From Candidatus Colimorpha enterica (lineage in GTDB: Bacteria > Bacillota > Clostridia > Oscillospirales > CAG-272): 5,104 nt of DNA. Numbering within the stretch: the stretch's first letter is position 1; every line of letters starts with the position of its first letter. The notes below the pieces were generated by a model. That model worked only from the letters and a program-made list of their open reading frames with translations, was not told where the DNA came from and searched no databases. Made by a program: the position numbers and the translations under genes. This document shows positions 1 to 5,104 of the stretch, piece after piece. The stretch is from positions 5,879 to 10,982 of the forward strand of contig FR891137.1 of NCBI GenBank assembly GCA_000433515.1, written 5' to 3'.

Positions 1-501
1 GAGCTTGACCCGGCGCTTTTCGGCTCTCTCGGCTCTGCGACCGTCTCGGCGATCGCGCCCGGAGTGATCGGGCAGACGGGGATAGAGGCGGTCGAGATAA
101 TCCGCGGCGCGGCGGAAAACGTGTCTCCCGGGCTGATAATCGCGATAGATGCCCTTGCGGCAAAGAGCATTGACCGGCTTGCCGTTACCGTGCAGCTGAG
201 CGACACCGGCATTGCGCCCGGCTCCGGCATCGGCAATGCAAGAAAAGCCATCGACCGTGCCACCCTCGGCATACCGGTGATATCGGTGGGTGTCCCGACG
301 GTCGTGGACTCCTCGACGCTTATTTACGATATGCTGAACCTTGCCGGCGCCGACGACATCCCCGACTGCGTGAAAAACGCGCTTGACAACGGAAGGAGCT
401 TCTTTGTCACCCTGAAGGACGCCGATTCCGCGTCGCGGGAGAATGCAAAGCTCATTGCCCGCGCGATAAATCTTGCGTTTTCGGTCGATCTTTCGGAATA
501 A
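1..501 (+). CDS. gpr: GPR germination protease (spore protease), 3' part only
   Basis: This is the C-terminal part of the endopeptidase that degrades small acid-soluble DNA-binding proteins (SASPs) in the spore core during germination. The reading frame is open from base 1, so the start lies outside the window; 166 codons are present, roughly half of a typical GPR. Recognisable family segments are GVIGQTGIEA near the left edge, IAIDALAAKS (Asp codon at 148-150, which I take to be one of the two catalytic aspartates of this aspartic-type protease), QLSDTGIAPGSGIGN, and LGIPVISVGVPTVVD. The other catalytic aspartate would lie upstream of the window. In known spore formers GPR is made in the forespore under sigma-G as a zymogen and is autoprocessed; this is family knowledge and not visible here. 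The next gene is spoIIP, the same order as in Bacillus subtilis, which strengthens the call. The stop is TAA at 499-501. Confidence 0.95.
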   Translation, partial: ELDPALFGSLGSATVSAIAPGVIGQTGIEAVEIIRGAAENVSPGLIIAIDALAAKSIDRLAVTVQLSDTGIAPGSGIGNARKAIDRATLGIPVISVGVPTVVDSSTLIYDMLNLAGADDIPDCVKNALDNGRSFFVTLKDADSASRENAKLIARAINLAFSVDLSE

Positions 502-524
502 AGGCGGCGATATGCGCATATATA
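495..524 (+). promoter_or_regulatory. Candidate sporulation sigma-factor promoter upstream of spoIIP
   Basis: GGAATAA (495-501, overlapping the gpr stop) and CATATATA (517-524) are separated by 15 nt. They resemble the -35 and -10 boxes used by mother-cell sigma-E or forespore sigma-F/G, whose -10 starts CATA. A start near 531 would leave a leader of about 30 nt containing the spoIIP ribosome site. In B. subtilis spoIIP is expressed from a sigma-E promoter and by read-through from gpr, which fits. A perfect 12-bp palindrome, ATATGCGCATAT (510-521), overlaps the -10 and could be a protein site or chance. The boxes are degenerate, so confidence is limited. Confidence 0.35.
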
Positions 525-560
525 AAATGTACAGTATCGGAAAAAAGAGGTGTGTGAACG

Positions 561-1637
561 GTGTCCACGGCAATTTTAAAGAAAACGGCAAAGGCGCTGT
601 CGGCGGGGCTGATCTCGCTCTCGGTGCTGATGACGGTCGCCTTCGGCGCGGTTGCGGACAGGTTTCCGGAGGGAGACACCGCCGCCGGGGAAACGCAGAC
701 CGGCGCGCCGCTCCCGGAGCCTCCGGAGGAGCTGTTTATACCGGACGGAAACGACTTCATCGGGTGTGAAAACGAAAGCCCGACGGCACTTGACGTCTAC
801 GACGGGATATTTTCCTGTGAAGAGCCGCCGGCGGTGCGCGGGGAGCTGAAGATAATCAGCACCGACTTAAGCCGCAATCCCTCTCCCGGAACGGTGTATG
901 TCAAGAACAACACGGCATACGGCATAACCCCCGCCGATTATCTCAGCGCCGACACCATGACGATAACCCCGTCAGCCTCCCCGGCTCCGGAAAGCGCACA
1001 GCCGAGGGTGCTGATCTACCACACCCACGGAACAGAGGGCTATGCCGAGGAGGGAAAAGGCTCGTATGCCTCAAACGCCCTTCCCCGCTCCCGGGACATC
1101 ACGAAAAACGTCGTCGCCGTCGGCGCGGTGCTTGCCGACACCCTTATAAAAAGCGGCGTTCCGACGATCCACTGCGAGGTAATGCACGACGCGGTATACG
1201 GATACAACAACTCCTATACCGGCTCGCGGAAAACGGTTGCGGAGTATCTGAAAAAATACCCGTCGATAAAGTACGTCTTTGATATCCACCGCGACGCGCT
1301 TCTCAACAGCGAAAATGTCTATAAGGTCATTACATACGACGAAAGCACGCCGGCGGCACAGATAATGCTGGTCGTCGGCACCGATTCCGCCGGCGCTTCC
1401 CATCCGGGATGGAGGAAAAACCTCTCTTTCGCCGTAGATGCCCAGTATCTGCTGACAAAGCGGCTTGAAAACCTCATGCGCCCCATCTGCATTAAAAAGT
1501 CGTCTTACAACCAGCAGCTCTCTCCCGGTGCGCTTCTCATCGAGGTCGGCACCTGCGCAAACACGCTTGCCGAGGCAAAGACCTCGGCGGAGATACTGGG
1601 CGAAACCCTCGCCGCGCTTATAAACTCCGACGGCTGA
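561..1637 (+). CDS. spoIIP: Stage II sporulation protein P (engulfment peptidoglycan hydrolase)
   Basis: SpoIIP is the peptidoglycan-degrading enzyme of the SpoIID-SpoIIM-SpoIIP complex, which drives membrane migration during forespore engulfment. The 358-aa product has an N-terminal membrane anchor or uncleaved signal (about residues 11-32), a Pro/Glu-rich, low-complexity linker (about 35-65 and 135-148), and a C-terminal amidase-like catalytic domain. Motifs visible are LIYHTHGTEGY (His154, His156, Glu159), HDAVYGYNNSY (209-219), DIHRDA (His243) and LLIEVG (Glu328). By analogy with zinc amidases, the His and Glu residues are the likely metal and catalytic positions. It is somewhat shorter than the roughly 400-aa B. 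subtilis protein, mainly before the catalytic domain. The start is GTG at 561, chosen because AAAGAGG (544-550) sits at proper Shine-Dalgarno distance and the membrane segment follows at once. It lies 59 nt after gpr and is probably co-transcribed with it, with an extra promoter possible in the gap. Confidence 0.94.
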   Translation: MSTAILKKTAKALSAGLISLSVLMTVAFGAVADRFPEGDTAAGETQTGAPLPEPPEELFIPDGNDFIGCENESPTALDVYDGIFSCEEPPAVRGELKIISTDLSRNPSPGTVYVKNNTAYGITPADYLSADTMTITPSASPAPESAQPRVLIYHTHGTEGYAEEGKGSYASNALPRSRDITKNVVAVGAVLADTLIKSGVPTIHCEVMHDAVYGYNNSYTGSRKTVAEYLKKYPSIKYVFDIHRDALLNSENVYKVITYDESTPAAQIMLVVGTDSAGASHPGWRKNLSFAVDAQYLLTKRLENLMRPICIKKSSYNQQLSPGALLIEVGTCANTLAEAKTSAEILGETLAALINSDG

Positions 1638-1678
1638 ACCGCGGCGGTCAATTATGTTTCAAGCGAAAGGATATCAAA

Positions 1679-1882
1679 ATGAAAATACTCTGTATGCATC
1701 TGAAGATCTTTCTATGCCTCACCGCTGCGGCGATACTGCTCGGGATCGTCACCGTCACACCCTGTCAGAGAGGGCAGAAGCTCTCCCTCCTCGGCAGAGC
1801 CTATGCCCTTGACACCGCGCGTTGCGGAGAGCTTGCGGACTGTGTCAGGGGACTGGAAAAAAGGATAACCGGCAAGGGTTAA
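1679..1882 (+). CDS. Small single-span membrane protein of unknown function
   Basis: I do not recognise this 67-aa protein. It begins 41 nt after the spoIIP stop, with AAAGG (1666-1670) 8 nt before the ATG, so it is probably the last gene of the gpr-spoIIP transcript. Residues about 8-26 form a hydrophobic span preceded by positive charges (Lys2, His7, Lys9), so either an N-terminal anchor or a signal peptide is possible. The tail of about 40 residues is rich in Arg/Lys, with a short charged helix-like end (CVRGLEKRI). It has five cysteines (5, 13, 29, 49, 55); three lie after the span and could matter if exported. There is no lipobox at the expected place. Operon position suggests a sporulation-stage role, but that is inference. 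It could also be a non-conserved ORF, though the good ribosome site and the plausible membrane topology argue for a real gene. Confidence 0.6.
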   Translation: MKILCMHLKIFLCLTAAAILLGIVTVTPCQRGQKLSLLGRAYALDTARCGELADCVRGLEKRITGKG

Positions 1883-2022
1883 CCCGATACGCCGTATTGT
1901 CATTCCGGAATGCCGCGGAGGAAAAATGCCGTGCTTTGCCGGAGCAGCGGGCTGACATCTCTTTTCGGGCGGTGTCGGTTTTGCTTTGAGCCATTCGGCG
2001 GCATCCTCTTTACGCAAAATAA

Positions 2023-2075
2023 GCCTCCTGCGGCAGGTACGGGTATATCCGTTCTGCCGCGGGAGGCGTTTTTTT
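2023..2075. terminator. Strong intrinsic terminator between convergent genes, possibly bidirectional
   Basis: Arms GCCTCCTGCGGCAG (2023-2036) and CTGCCGCGGGAGGC (2054-2067) pair over 14 positions with a single G-U wobble. Inside the loop ACGG and CCGT can extend the hairpin. Seven T follow on the plus strand (2069-2075), ending the spoIIP-side transcript. On the minus strand the hairpin is followed by a T-rich stretch (TTATTTT), so it may also end the SGNH hydrolase transcript, whose stop lies about 90 nt away. The 140 nt before the hairpin (1883-2022) contain no convincing gene. Confidence 0.9.
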
Positions 2076-2165
2076 CAAAGCTGTCCGTTCCGGCGGGGAT
2101 CAATATTTCCGTTTTTTCGTTTCAGGAAGCACGTCTGCCGAAGCACTGCGCAAAAGCAGGTTGTT

Positions 2166-3476
2166 TCAGCTGTTTTTCGCGTTTTCATACCCGGCAAGCG
2201 CCTCATAGAAGCTCTGCGCATAGATCCTTACCATAAAGTCGTTCGGGTGATTGATGTTGTTGCCGGAATAATCGCAGAAATCCTTTCTTTCAAGCAGGGC
2301 AAGCGACACGGAGGTCATCCGCGTCACCCCGCAGGGCACGCCGGCTCTCCGGTAATCCTCCGCAAGCGACATAAACCCCTTTTCGAACAGCGCCTGATTG
2401 CCGCACCAGCCGTTTTCCGCGGCGGGATTCGGCACCATCGTCGAAACGAGCATGACCGATGCGCCCGGTTTTTCCGCAAGCACCCTGTCGGCGATCCCGC
2501 GTATCATCGCGCGCTCGTCATCCGGGGCTCTCCCGGCATCGTTCATTCCGAATGCCGTGACAAAGAGGTCACAGCCGTATTTCCCGATAAAATCCTTCAC
2601 ATGGCGGTCGAAATTCGAGATTCCGTCAGCGACGGTCCAGCCGCCGACAGACGGATTGATATAGGTTATCACCCCGCGGGCACCGTATTTCACATCCTCC
2701 GGCACCCTTGCGGTGTTTCCGAGAGCCGGGTCAACGTAATGCACCGAGTAACCGTATTCCGCAGCCAGCTTCTGAACCGCAAACTGTGACCACGACAGCT
2801 GATGCGGCGCGTAGCCGTCTATGAACGATGCGCTTGCGCCGTATGTGATGCTGTCACCGTAGAACACGACCGTCACATTCTCACCGTTTTTGAGCTTTTT
2901 CAGAAACGCGGCAAATTCCCCGGAATTCTCCTGCCTGAAGCCGCTCCATTCCCCGCTGTGGATATATGTGACCGAAACCTGCCACTTTGTCATCATCTCG
3001 CCCTCGCCCCAGTAGGTTTTTACGGGCTTTCCTTCGCGGTTTTTCGTGACAAGTATCGAGTCCTCTCCGGCACCGTAGAAAACCTCCTGAGTTATGCAGG
3101 GTATCGACGAGCCTTCGGTCAGTATAAGCCTGCCGTCTTTATCGAGGTCATAGTCCTTCCCCCGCACATACTCGATTTTCAGGTCATACGAGCGCACCGA
3201 GAGTATTTCGTCCGGGTCGAAAAGAAGCTGTTTTCTGTCCTTCCGGTCGATAAACATGACTGTTTCGCCGTAAACGGTATTTCCCTGATAAAAAGGTGTC
3301 ATCGCCCTGACTCCGTCAAAGCGGTCGAATATTTCCGGCTCAGCCGTATCTGTGTTTTTTGTGGTTTCCATTGTTATTTCTGAAGTTATCCCTTCGCTGT
3401 TATTGTCCGTGCGGCCGGTGCAGGCTGAAAAGAGGCAGACAAGGCACATGACCGCCGCAGTTTTATTGATCCTCAT
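2166..3476 (-). CDS. SGNH/GDSL-type hydrolase lipoprotein (probable secreted carbohydrate esterase)
   Basis: This is a 436-aa predicted lipoprotein. The N-terminus has Arg2/Lys5, a short hydrophobic core and FSAC, giving Cys19 as the likely lipidated residue; Phe at -3 is a slightly atypical lipobox. A Thr/Glu/Asn-rich linker (about 20-48) follows, then a probable beta-rich domain (about 50-180), then the hydrolase domain. Block I is YGDSITYG with nucleophile Ser209, block II is around Gly278-Gly279 (SVGGWT), block III is GMND (310-313), and block V is GNNINHPND with His410. Such enzymes remove acyl or acetyl groups from polysaccharides or other esters; the substrate cannot be read here. The residue three before His410 is Asn407 rather than the usual Asp. 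The chosen ATG has AGAAGG only 2 nt upstream, an unusually close ribosome site, and overlaps the stop of an upstream 45-codon ORF as ATGA, suggesting translational coupling. A start at Met10 would lose the positive signal-peptide end. Confidence 0.88.
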   Translation of the reverse strand: MRINKTAAVMCLVCLFSACTGRTDNNSEGITSEITMETTKNTDTAEPEIFDRFDGVRAMTPFYQGNTVYGETVMFIDRKDRKQLLFDPDEILSVRSYDLKIEYVRGKDYDLDKDGRLILTEGSSIPCITQEVFYGAGEDSILVTKNREGKPVKTYWGEGEMMTKWQVSVTYIHSGEWSGFRQENSGEFAAFLKKLKNGENVTVVFYGDSITYGASASFIDGYAPHQLSWSQFAVQKLAAEYGYSVHYVDPALGNTARVPEDVKYGARGVITYINPSVGGWTVADGISNFDRHVKDFIGKYGCDLFVTAFGMNDAGRAPDDERAMIRGIADRVLAEKPGASVMLVSTMVPNPAAENGWCGNQALFEKGFMSLAEDYRRAGVPCGVTRMTSVSLALLERKDFCDYSGNNINHPNDFMVRIYAQSFYEALAGYENAKNS

Positions 3477-3610
3477 GACCTTCTAACCGGGTCCGGGAAC
3501 CGCTCACCCTTTTCCGGCTTCGGTGCCGCAGCACCGCTCAGCCCGGAGACAGGCTGCCGGAGCGTTTTTTTATCATACCCGGTCACCGGCAGATGCTCTG
3601 CAATTGTCAT
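3473..3610 (-). CDS. 45-aa upstream ORF translationally coupled to the SGNH hydrolase
   Basis: This small ORF begins ATG at 3610-3608 on the minus strand and ends TGA at 3475-3473. The stop overlaps the hydrolase ATG as ATGA, the classic arrangement for termination-reinitiation. It is preceded by GGAAGGAG (3627-3620) with a 9-nt spacer, a better ribosome site than that of the hydrolase itself. The peptide starts MTIAEHLPVTGYDKKT and ends FPDPVRRS. It is hydrophilic, rich in Pro, Lys and Arg, with no signal peptide or membrane span, and I do not recognise it. Codon third positions are mostly G or C like the neighbouring genes. It contains an A7 run (Asp-Lys-Lys-Thr codons). It may act as a leader whose translation controls the hydrolase, or be a small protein in its own right. 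A -1 shift into the hydrolase frame would meet a TAG 9 nt before the hydrolase ATG, so it is not a frameshifted N-terminus. Confidence 0.62.
   Translation of the reverse strand: MTIAEHLPVTGYDKKTLRQPVSGLSGAAAPKPEKGERFPDPVRRS
3484..3585 (-). promoter_or_regulatory. Possible structured leader RNA around the SGNH start
   Basis: In the minus-strand RNA, UGACCGGGU (3585-3577) can pair with ACCCGGUUA (3492-3484), nine pairs including one G-U. The second arm ends inside the sequence just before the hydrolase ribosome site. Between the arms lie two local hairpins: CAGCC/GGCTG (3556-3552 with 3543-3539) and CGGTGC/GCACCG with a four-base loop (3536-3521). All of these lie inside the 45-codon ORF, so translating it would open them. 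This supports coupling or attenuation-like control, but the structure was found by eye and GC-rich DNA forms such pairings readily. Confidence 0.35.
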
Positions 3611-3619
3611 TCCGCGGCT

Positions 3620-3627
3620 CTCCTTCC
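3620..3627 (-). promoter_or_regulatory. Shine-Dalgarno site of the 45-aa ORF
   Basis: GGAAGGAG on the minus strand ends 9 nt before ATG at 3610. It is the best ribosome site in this transcript and is the main reason for placing the first translated frame here rather than at the hydrolase ATG. Confidence 0.6.
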
Positions 3628-3699
3628 GATGCGGCAGTCAGATTTATCGGCAGTTTTTCCGTTCGCAGCAGAAGAACCGACAGCTATGCCGCCGGCAAC

Positions 3700-3728
3700 A
3701 GTATAACGCATACAAAACCGTTTGTCAA
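3700..3728 (-). promoter_or_regulatory. Sigma-A promoter for the 45-aa ORF and SGNH hydrolase
   Basis: On the minus strand TTGACA (3728-3723) is followed by a 17-nt spacer and TATACT (3705-3700), one base from the full consensus. Transcription would start near 3693. This gives about 83 nt of leader before the 45-codon ORF and about 217 nt before the hydrolase ATG. It implies vegetative sigma-A expression rather than sporulation control. Confidence 0.75.
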
Positions 3729-3729
3729 G

Positions 3730-3800
3730 CGGAACAAAAATGCGTTTTTGAAGTTTTTTCGGAACATAATCCGCACAATGCCCGCGAACACCCCGGAACA
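3730..3800. repeat. Three CGGAACA direct repeats between divergent promoters
   Basis: CGGAACA occurs at 3730-3736, 3760-3766 and 3794-3800, spaced 30 and 34 bases apart, about three helical turns. A related CGAACA lies at 3785-3790. All lie between the -35 boxes of the two divergent promoters (3728 and 3841), a usual place for activator or repressor sites. No known regulator is recognised, and seven-base repeats can arise by chance. Confidence 0.35.
3735..3750. repeat. Short inverted repeat in the divergent control region
   Basis: CAAAAA and TTTTTG flank TGCG, giving a perfect six-base inverted repeat. It lies 7 bases upstream of the minus-strand -35 box and overlaps the first CGGAACA repeat by two bases. 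It could be a dyad operator. A terminator is unlikely because the stem is nearly all A-T and no transcript is expected to end here. Confidence 0.35.
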
Positions 3801-3840
3801 GATAACGCCGGAAAGCCGCCGGAGTGTTTACTATGCCGTA

Positions 3841-3869
3841 TTGACAATAATGCATATTAATGCTATAAT
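3841..3869 (+). promoter_or_regulatory. Consensus extended -10 sigma-A promoter for the EcsC-like gene
   Basis: TTGACA (3841-3846), a 17-base spacer and TATAAT (3864-3869) match the sigma-A consensus exactly. TGC directly before TATAAT supplies the extended -10 (TGnTATAAT). Transcription would start near 3876, leaving about 100 nt of AT-rich leader before the start codon. A much weaker second box pair (TTGGTT 3918-3923, TATACT 3939-3944, 15-base spacer) lies in the leader and is probably not used. Confidence 0.85.
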
Positions 3870-3883
3870 CATCTCATGTCTTT

Positions 3884-3908
3884 TTGATTATAAACATATT
3901 TTAATCAA
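3884..3908 (+). promoter_or_regulatory. AT-rich inverted repeat just downstream of the EcsC-like promoter
   Basis: TTGATTA (3884-3890) and TAATCAA (3902-3908) form a perfect seven-base inverted repeat with an 11-base centre, about +8 to +32 relative to the predicted start. The position suits an operator that blocks a strong promoter. The weak A-T stem is less convincing as an RNA structure. No regulator family is recognised. Confidence 0.4.
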
Positions 3909-3975
3909 TTTCCGCACTTGGTTAGCAAAATTACACGTTATACTTAGAAGTCAATATCACAGTAGGTCTATCATC

Positions 3976-4992
3976 ATGAATGAACAGACAGATCATCGGA
4001 AAGAAGCGGCAAAGGAAGTGGCGCTTGAGACAGTAATCGGCTCGGCAGTAAAGCTCCCGTTTGTCAGGGTGTCGAGAAGCGGATTTCTGAAAAAGGAGTT
4101 TGCCGACAGCCCGGAACGGCTTGACGCGATACTGGAAGCCGGACCGGTTCAGGCGGGAATACCGCGCGAAATGCTGTCAAAGCACGCGAACAAGCTGATA
4201 CTCGCCCGTACAAGTCAGTCCTCTGTCGCGTCCTTTGCGGCGGGAATTCCCGGAGGCTTTGCAATGGCGGCGACAATTCCTGCCGACGTTATGCAGTTTT
4301 TCGGAATGTCACTGCGGCTGGCGCAGGAGCTGGCATACCTTTACGGCGCGGAGGACATGACAAAGGACGGGGATTTCGACGACGAAAGCGTCAGAAACCG
4401 GCTGATACTCTACTGCGGAGTCATGTTCGGCGTTTCCGGCGCGATTTCCGGAGTTCGGGTGCTGTCGTCGCAGGTCGCAAAGGTCGCCCTCAAAAAGCTG
4501 CCCCAGAAGGCGCTTACCAAGACATTCTGGTACCCGATAATCAAGCAGATCGGCAAGGCGGTCGGCATCAGGGTCACAAAGTCCACGGCGGCGCAGGGAA
4601 TATCAAAAGCCATTCCGGTGATCGGCGGCGTGATATCCGGCGGGCTCAATTTCGCATCCATGCTGCCGATGGCAAAAAGGCTGTATATTTCGCTTGACAA
4701 AGCCTGCTTCGATTACTCGGACGAAGAGCTTGAGGCGGATATCTCCGAAATGGAGAATATTTCGTCCGGAAATGTTCAGGAGGCAAAGAGCGGGATAAAG
4801 GACAGTATCGCCGGGAAGATAAAAGGCGCCGGAAACAAAATCGGCGGTATGTTCAGAAGGAACAGGAGCGAAGCGGAACAGCCGGACGATATCCCCGGAA
4901 CGATAAAAAAGCTGTCCGAGCTGAAGGATGCCGGGATACTTACACAGGAGGAGTTCGACAGCAAGAAAGCCGATTTGCTTGCAAAGCTGTAA
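3976..4992 (+). CDS. EcsC-family-like protein with C-terminal SHOCT domain
   Basis: This 338-aa protein has no signal peptide. Residues about 70-240 resemble the EcsC family: AAGIPGGFAMAATIPADVMQ (88-107) followed by LRLAQELAYLYG (113-124), then a Gly-rich hydrophobic stretch IPVIGGVISGG (213-223) and a helical segment to about 240. Several segments (about 83-103, 145-162, 213-232) are hydrophobic enough to associate with membrane. Residues 241-306 are a charged linker. Residues about 308-338 match SHOCT, a short C-terminal helical module (IKKLSELKDAGILTQEEF, then KKADLLAKL). EcsC function is unknown; in B. subtilis ecsC sits with an ABC transporter, but no transporter is seen here. SHOCT is thought to aid oligomerisation. 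The frame is open upstream to 3523, but no ATG, GTG or TTG occurs in it between the promoter and 3976, so this ATG is the start. Its ribosome site, AGTAGG (3961-3966), is modest. The gene is monocistronic. Confidence 0.82.
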   Translation: MNEQTDHRKEAAKEVALETVIGSAVKLPFVRVSRSGFLKKEFADSPERLDAILEAGPVQAGIPREMLSKHANKLILARTSQSSVASFAAGIPGGFAMAATIPADVMQFFGMSLRLAQELAYLYGAEDMTKDGDFDDESVRNRLILYCGVMFGVSGAISGVRVLSSQVAKVALKKLPQKALTKTFWYPIIKQIGKAVGIRVTKSTAAQGISKAIPVIGGVISGGLNFASMLPMAKRLYISLDKACFDYSDEELEADISEMENISSGNVQEAKSGIKDSIAGKIKGAGNKIGGMFRRNRSEAEQPDDIPGTIKKLSELKDAGILTQEEFDSKKADLLAKL

Positions 4993-5038
4993 GACACTGA
5001 CGCATATCGTGTCTGACACCTTTTACTTATACTTACTT

Positions 5039-5074
5039 AAAGCAGGAGAGCGCCGCGGCGCGCTCCTGCTTTTT
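5039..5074 (+). terminator. Intrinsic terminator of the EcsC-like gene
   Basis: AGCAGGAG (5041-5048) pairs with CTCCTGCT (5063-5070). After one A-G mismatch, GCGC (5050-5053) pairs with GCGC (5058-5061) around a CGCG loop. Flanking AA/TT lengthen the stem, and T continues through 5074. It begins 47 nt after the stop codon. A weaker hairpin, AGACAC/GTGTCT (4992-4997 with 5009-5014), lies between. Confidence 0.88.
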
Positions 5075-5081
5075 CAGCAAT

Positions 5082-5093
5082 ATTTGTACAAAT
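5082..5093. repeat. Perfect 12-bp palindrome at the right edge
   Basis: ATTTGTACAAAT is a perfect palindrome in AT-rich sequence after the terminator. It could be an operator for a gene beyond the window. Nothing further can be judged here. Confidence 0.3.
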
Positions 5094-5104
5094 CTTTGTT
5101 CCCT

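Noticed and set aside
1926..1955. Nine-codon ORF (MPCFAGAAG) after GGAGG at 1917-1921
   Set aside because: Too short to support as a gene, and no downstream gene on the same strand for it to regulate before the terminator.
1850..1998. Minus-strand frame of about 48 codons beginning MAQSKTD with AAAGAGG upstream
   Set aside because: No promoter seen, it lies beyond the terminator, overlaps the small membrane gene antisense, and has no recognisable features.
1986..2789. Long plus-strand frame antisense to the SGNH hydrolase
   Set aside because: It runs through the terminator hairpin and mirrors codon bias of the minus-strand gene; no domain or ribosome site.
3565..3571. A7 run on the minus strand as a programmed -1 frameshift site joining the 45-codon ORF to the hydrolase
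   Set aside because: The hydrolase frame has a TAG 9 nt before its ATG, and the hydrolase already begins with its own lipoprotein signal peptide.
3488..3575. Plus-strand sequence resembling the 3' part of a cobalamin riboswitch (GGGAACC, then CCCGGAGACAGGCTGCC, then a T7 run)
   Set aside because: The conserved B12 box and the middle helices are absent, the full aptamer would run into the hydrolase gene, and no plus-strand promoter precedes it. The same bases are explained by the minus-strand 45-codon ORF.
3607..3855. 82-aa minus-strand frame across the divergent intergenic region
   Set aside because: It covers both the minus-strand promoter and the start of the plus-strand promoter, and its peptide has no coding character.
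3523..3975. Plus-strand frame continuing 151 codons upstream of the EcsC-like gene
   Set aside because: It contains the promoter at 3841-3869, has no protein-like composition or family signal, and lacks an in-frame start codon between promoter and 3976; treated as non-coding.

Overview
The window is GC-rich and carries two adjacent endospore genes, gpr (germination protease) and spoIIP (engulfment hydrolase). This points to a spore-forming member of the Firmicutes. The gpr-spoIIP order, the GC-rich codon use and the sequence style suggest a Clostridia chromosome, possibly of the gut Oscillospirales/Clostridiales type; that last step is inference.

Left part (1-1882, plus strand): the 3' half of gpr, then spoIIP with a GTG start, then a 67-aa single-membrane-span protein of unknown function 41 nt downstream. 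A possible sporulation-type promoter lies between gpr and spoIIP. This group ends at a strong hairpin terminator (2023-2075). The 140 nt between the small gene and the terminator hold no convincing gene, and neither do the 90 nt between the terminator and the next gene.

Middle part (2166-3728, minus strand, convergent with the first group): a 436-aa predicted lipoprotein of the SGNH/GDSL hydrolase superfamily. Directly upstream and overlapping its start codon as ATGA is an unlisted 45-codon ORF (3610-3473) with a good Shine-Dalgarno site. A near-perfect sigma-A promoter (TTGACA-17-TATACT) lies about 83 nt further upstream. The layout looks like a translationally coupled leader ORF plus hydrolase, with possible mRNA hairpins and a long-range pairing near the hydrolase start.

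Right part (3841-5074, plus strand, divergent from the second group): a perfect extended -10 sigma-A promoter, a roughly 100-nt AT-rich leader with an inverted repeat, and a 338-aa EcsC-family-like protein with a C-terminal SHOCT domain, closed by a hairpin terminator. The 112 bases between the two divergent -35 boxes hold three CGGAACA direct repeats and a short inverted repeat, which could be shared regulatory sites.

No tRNA, rRNA, CRISPR array or mobile element is visible. The least ordinary parts are the coupled 45-aa ORF, the unidentified membrane peptide after spoIIP, and the organised divergent control region.
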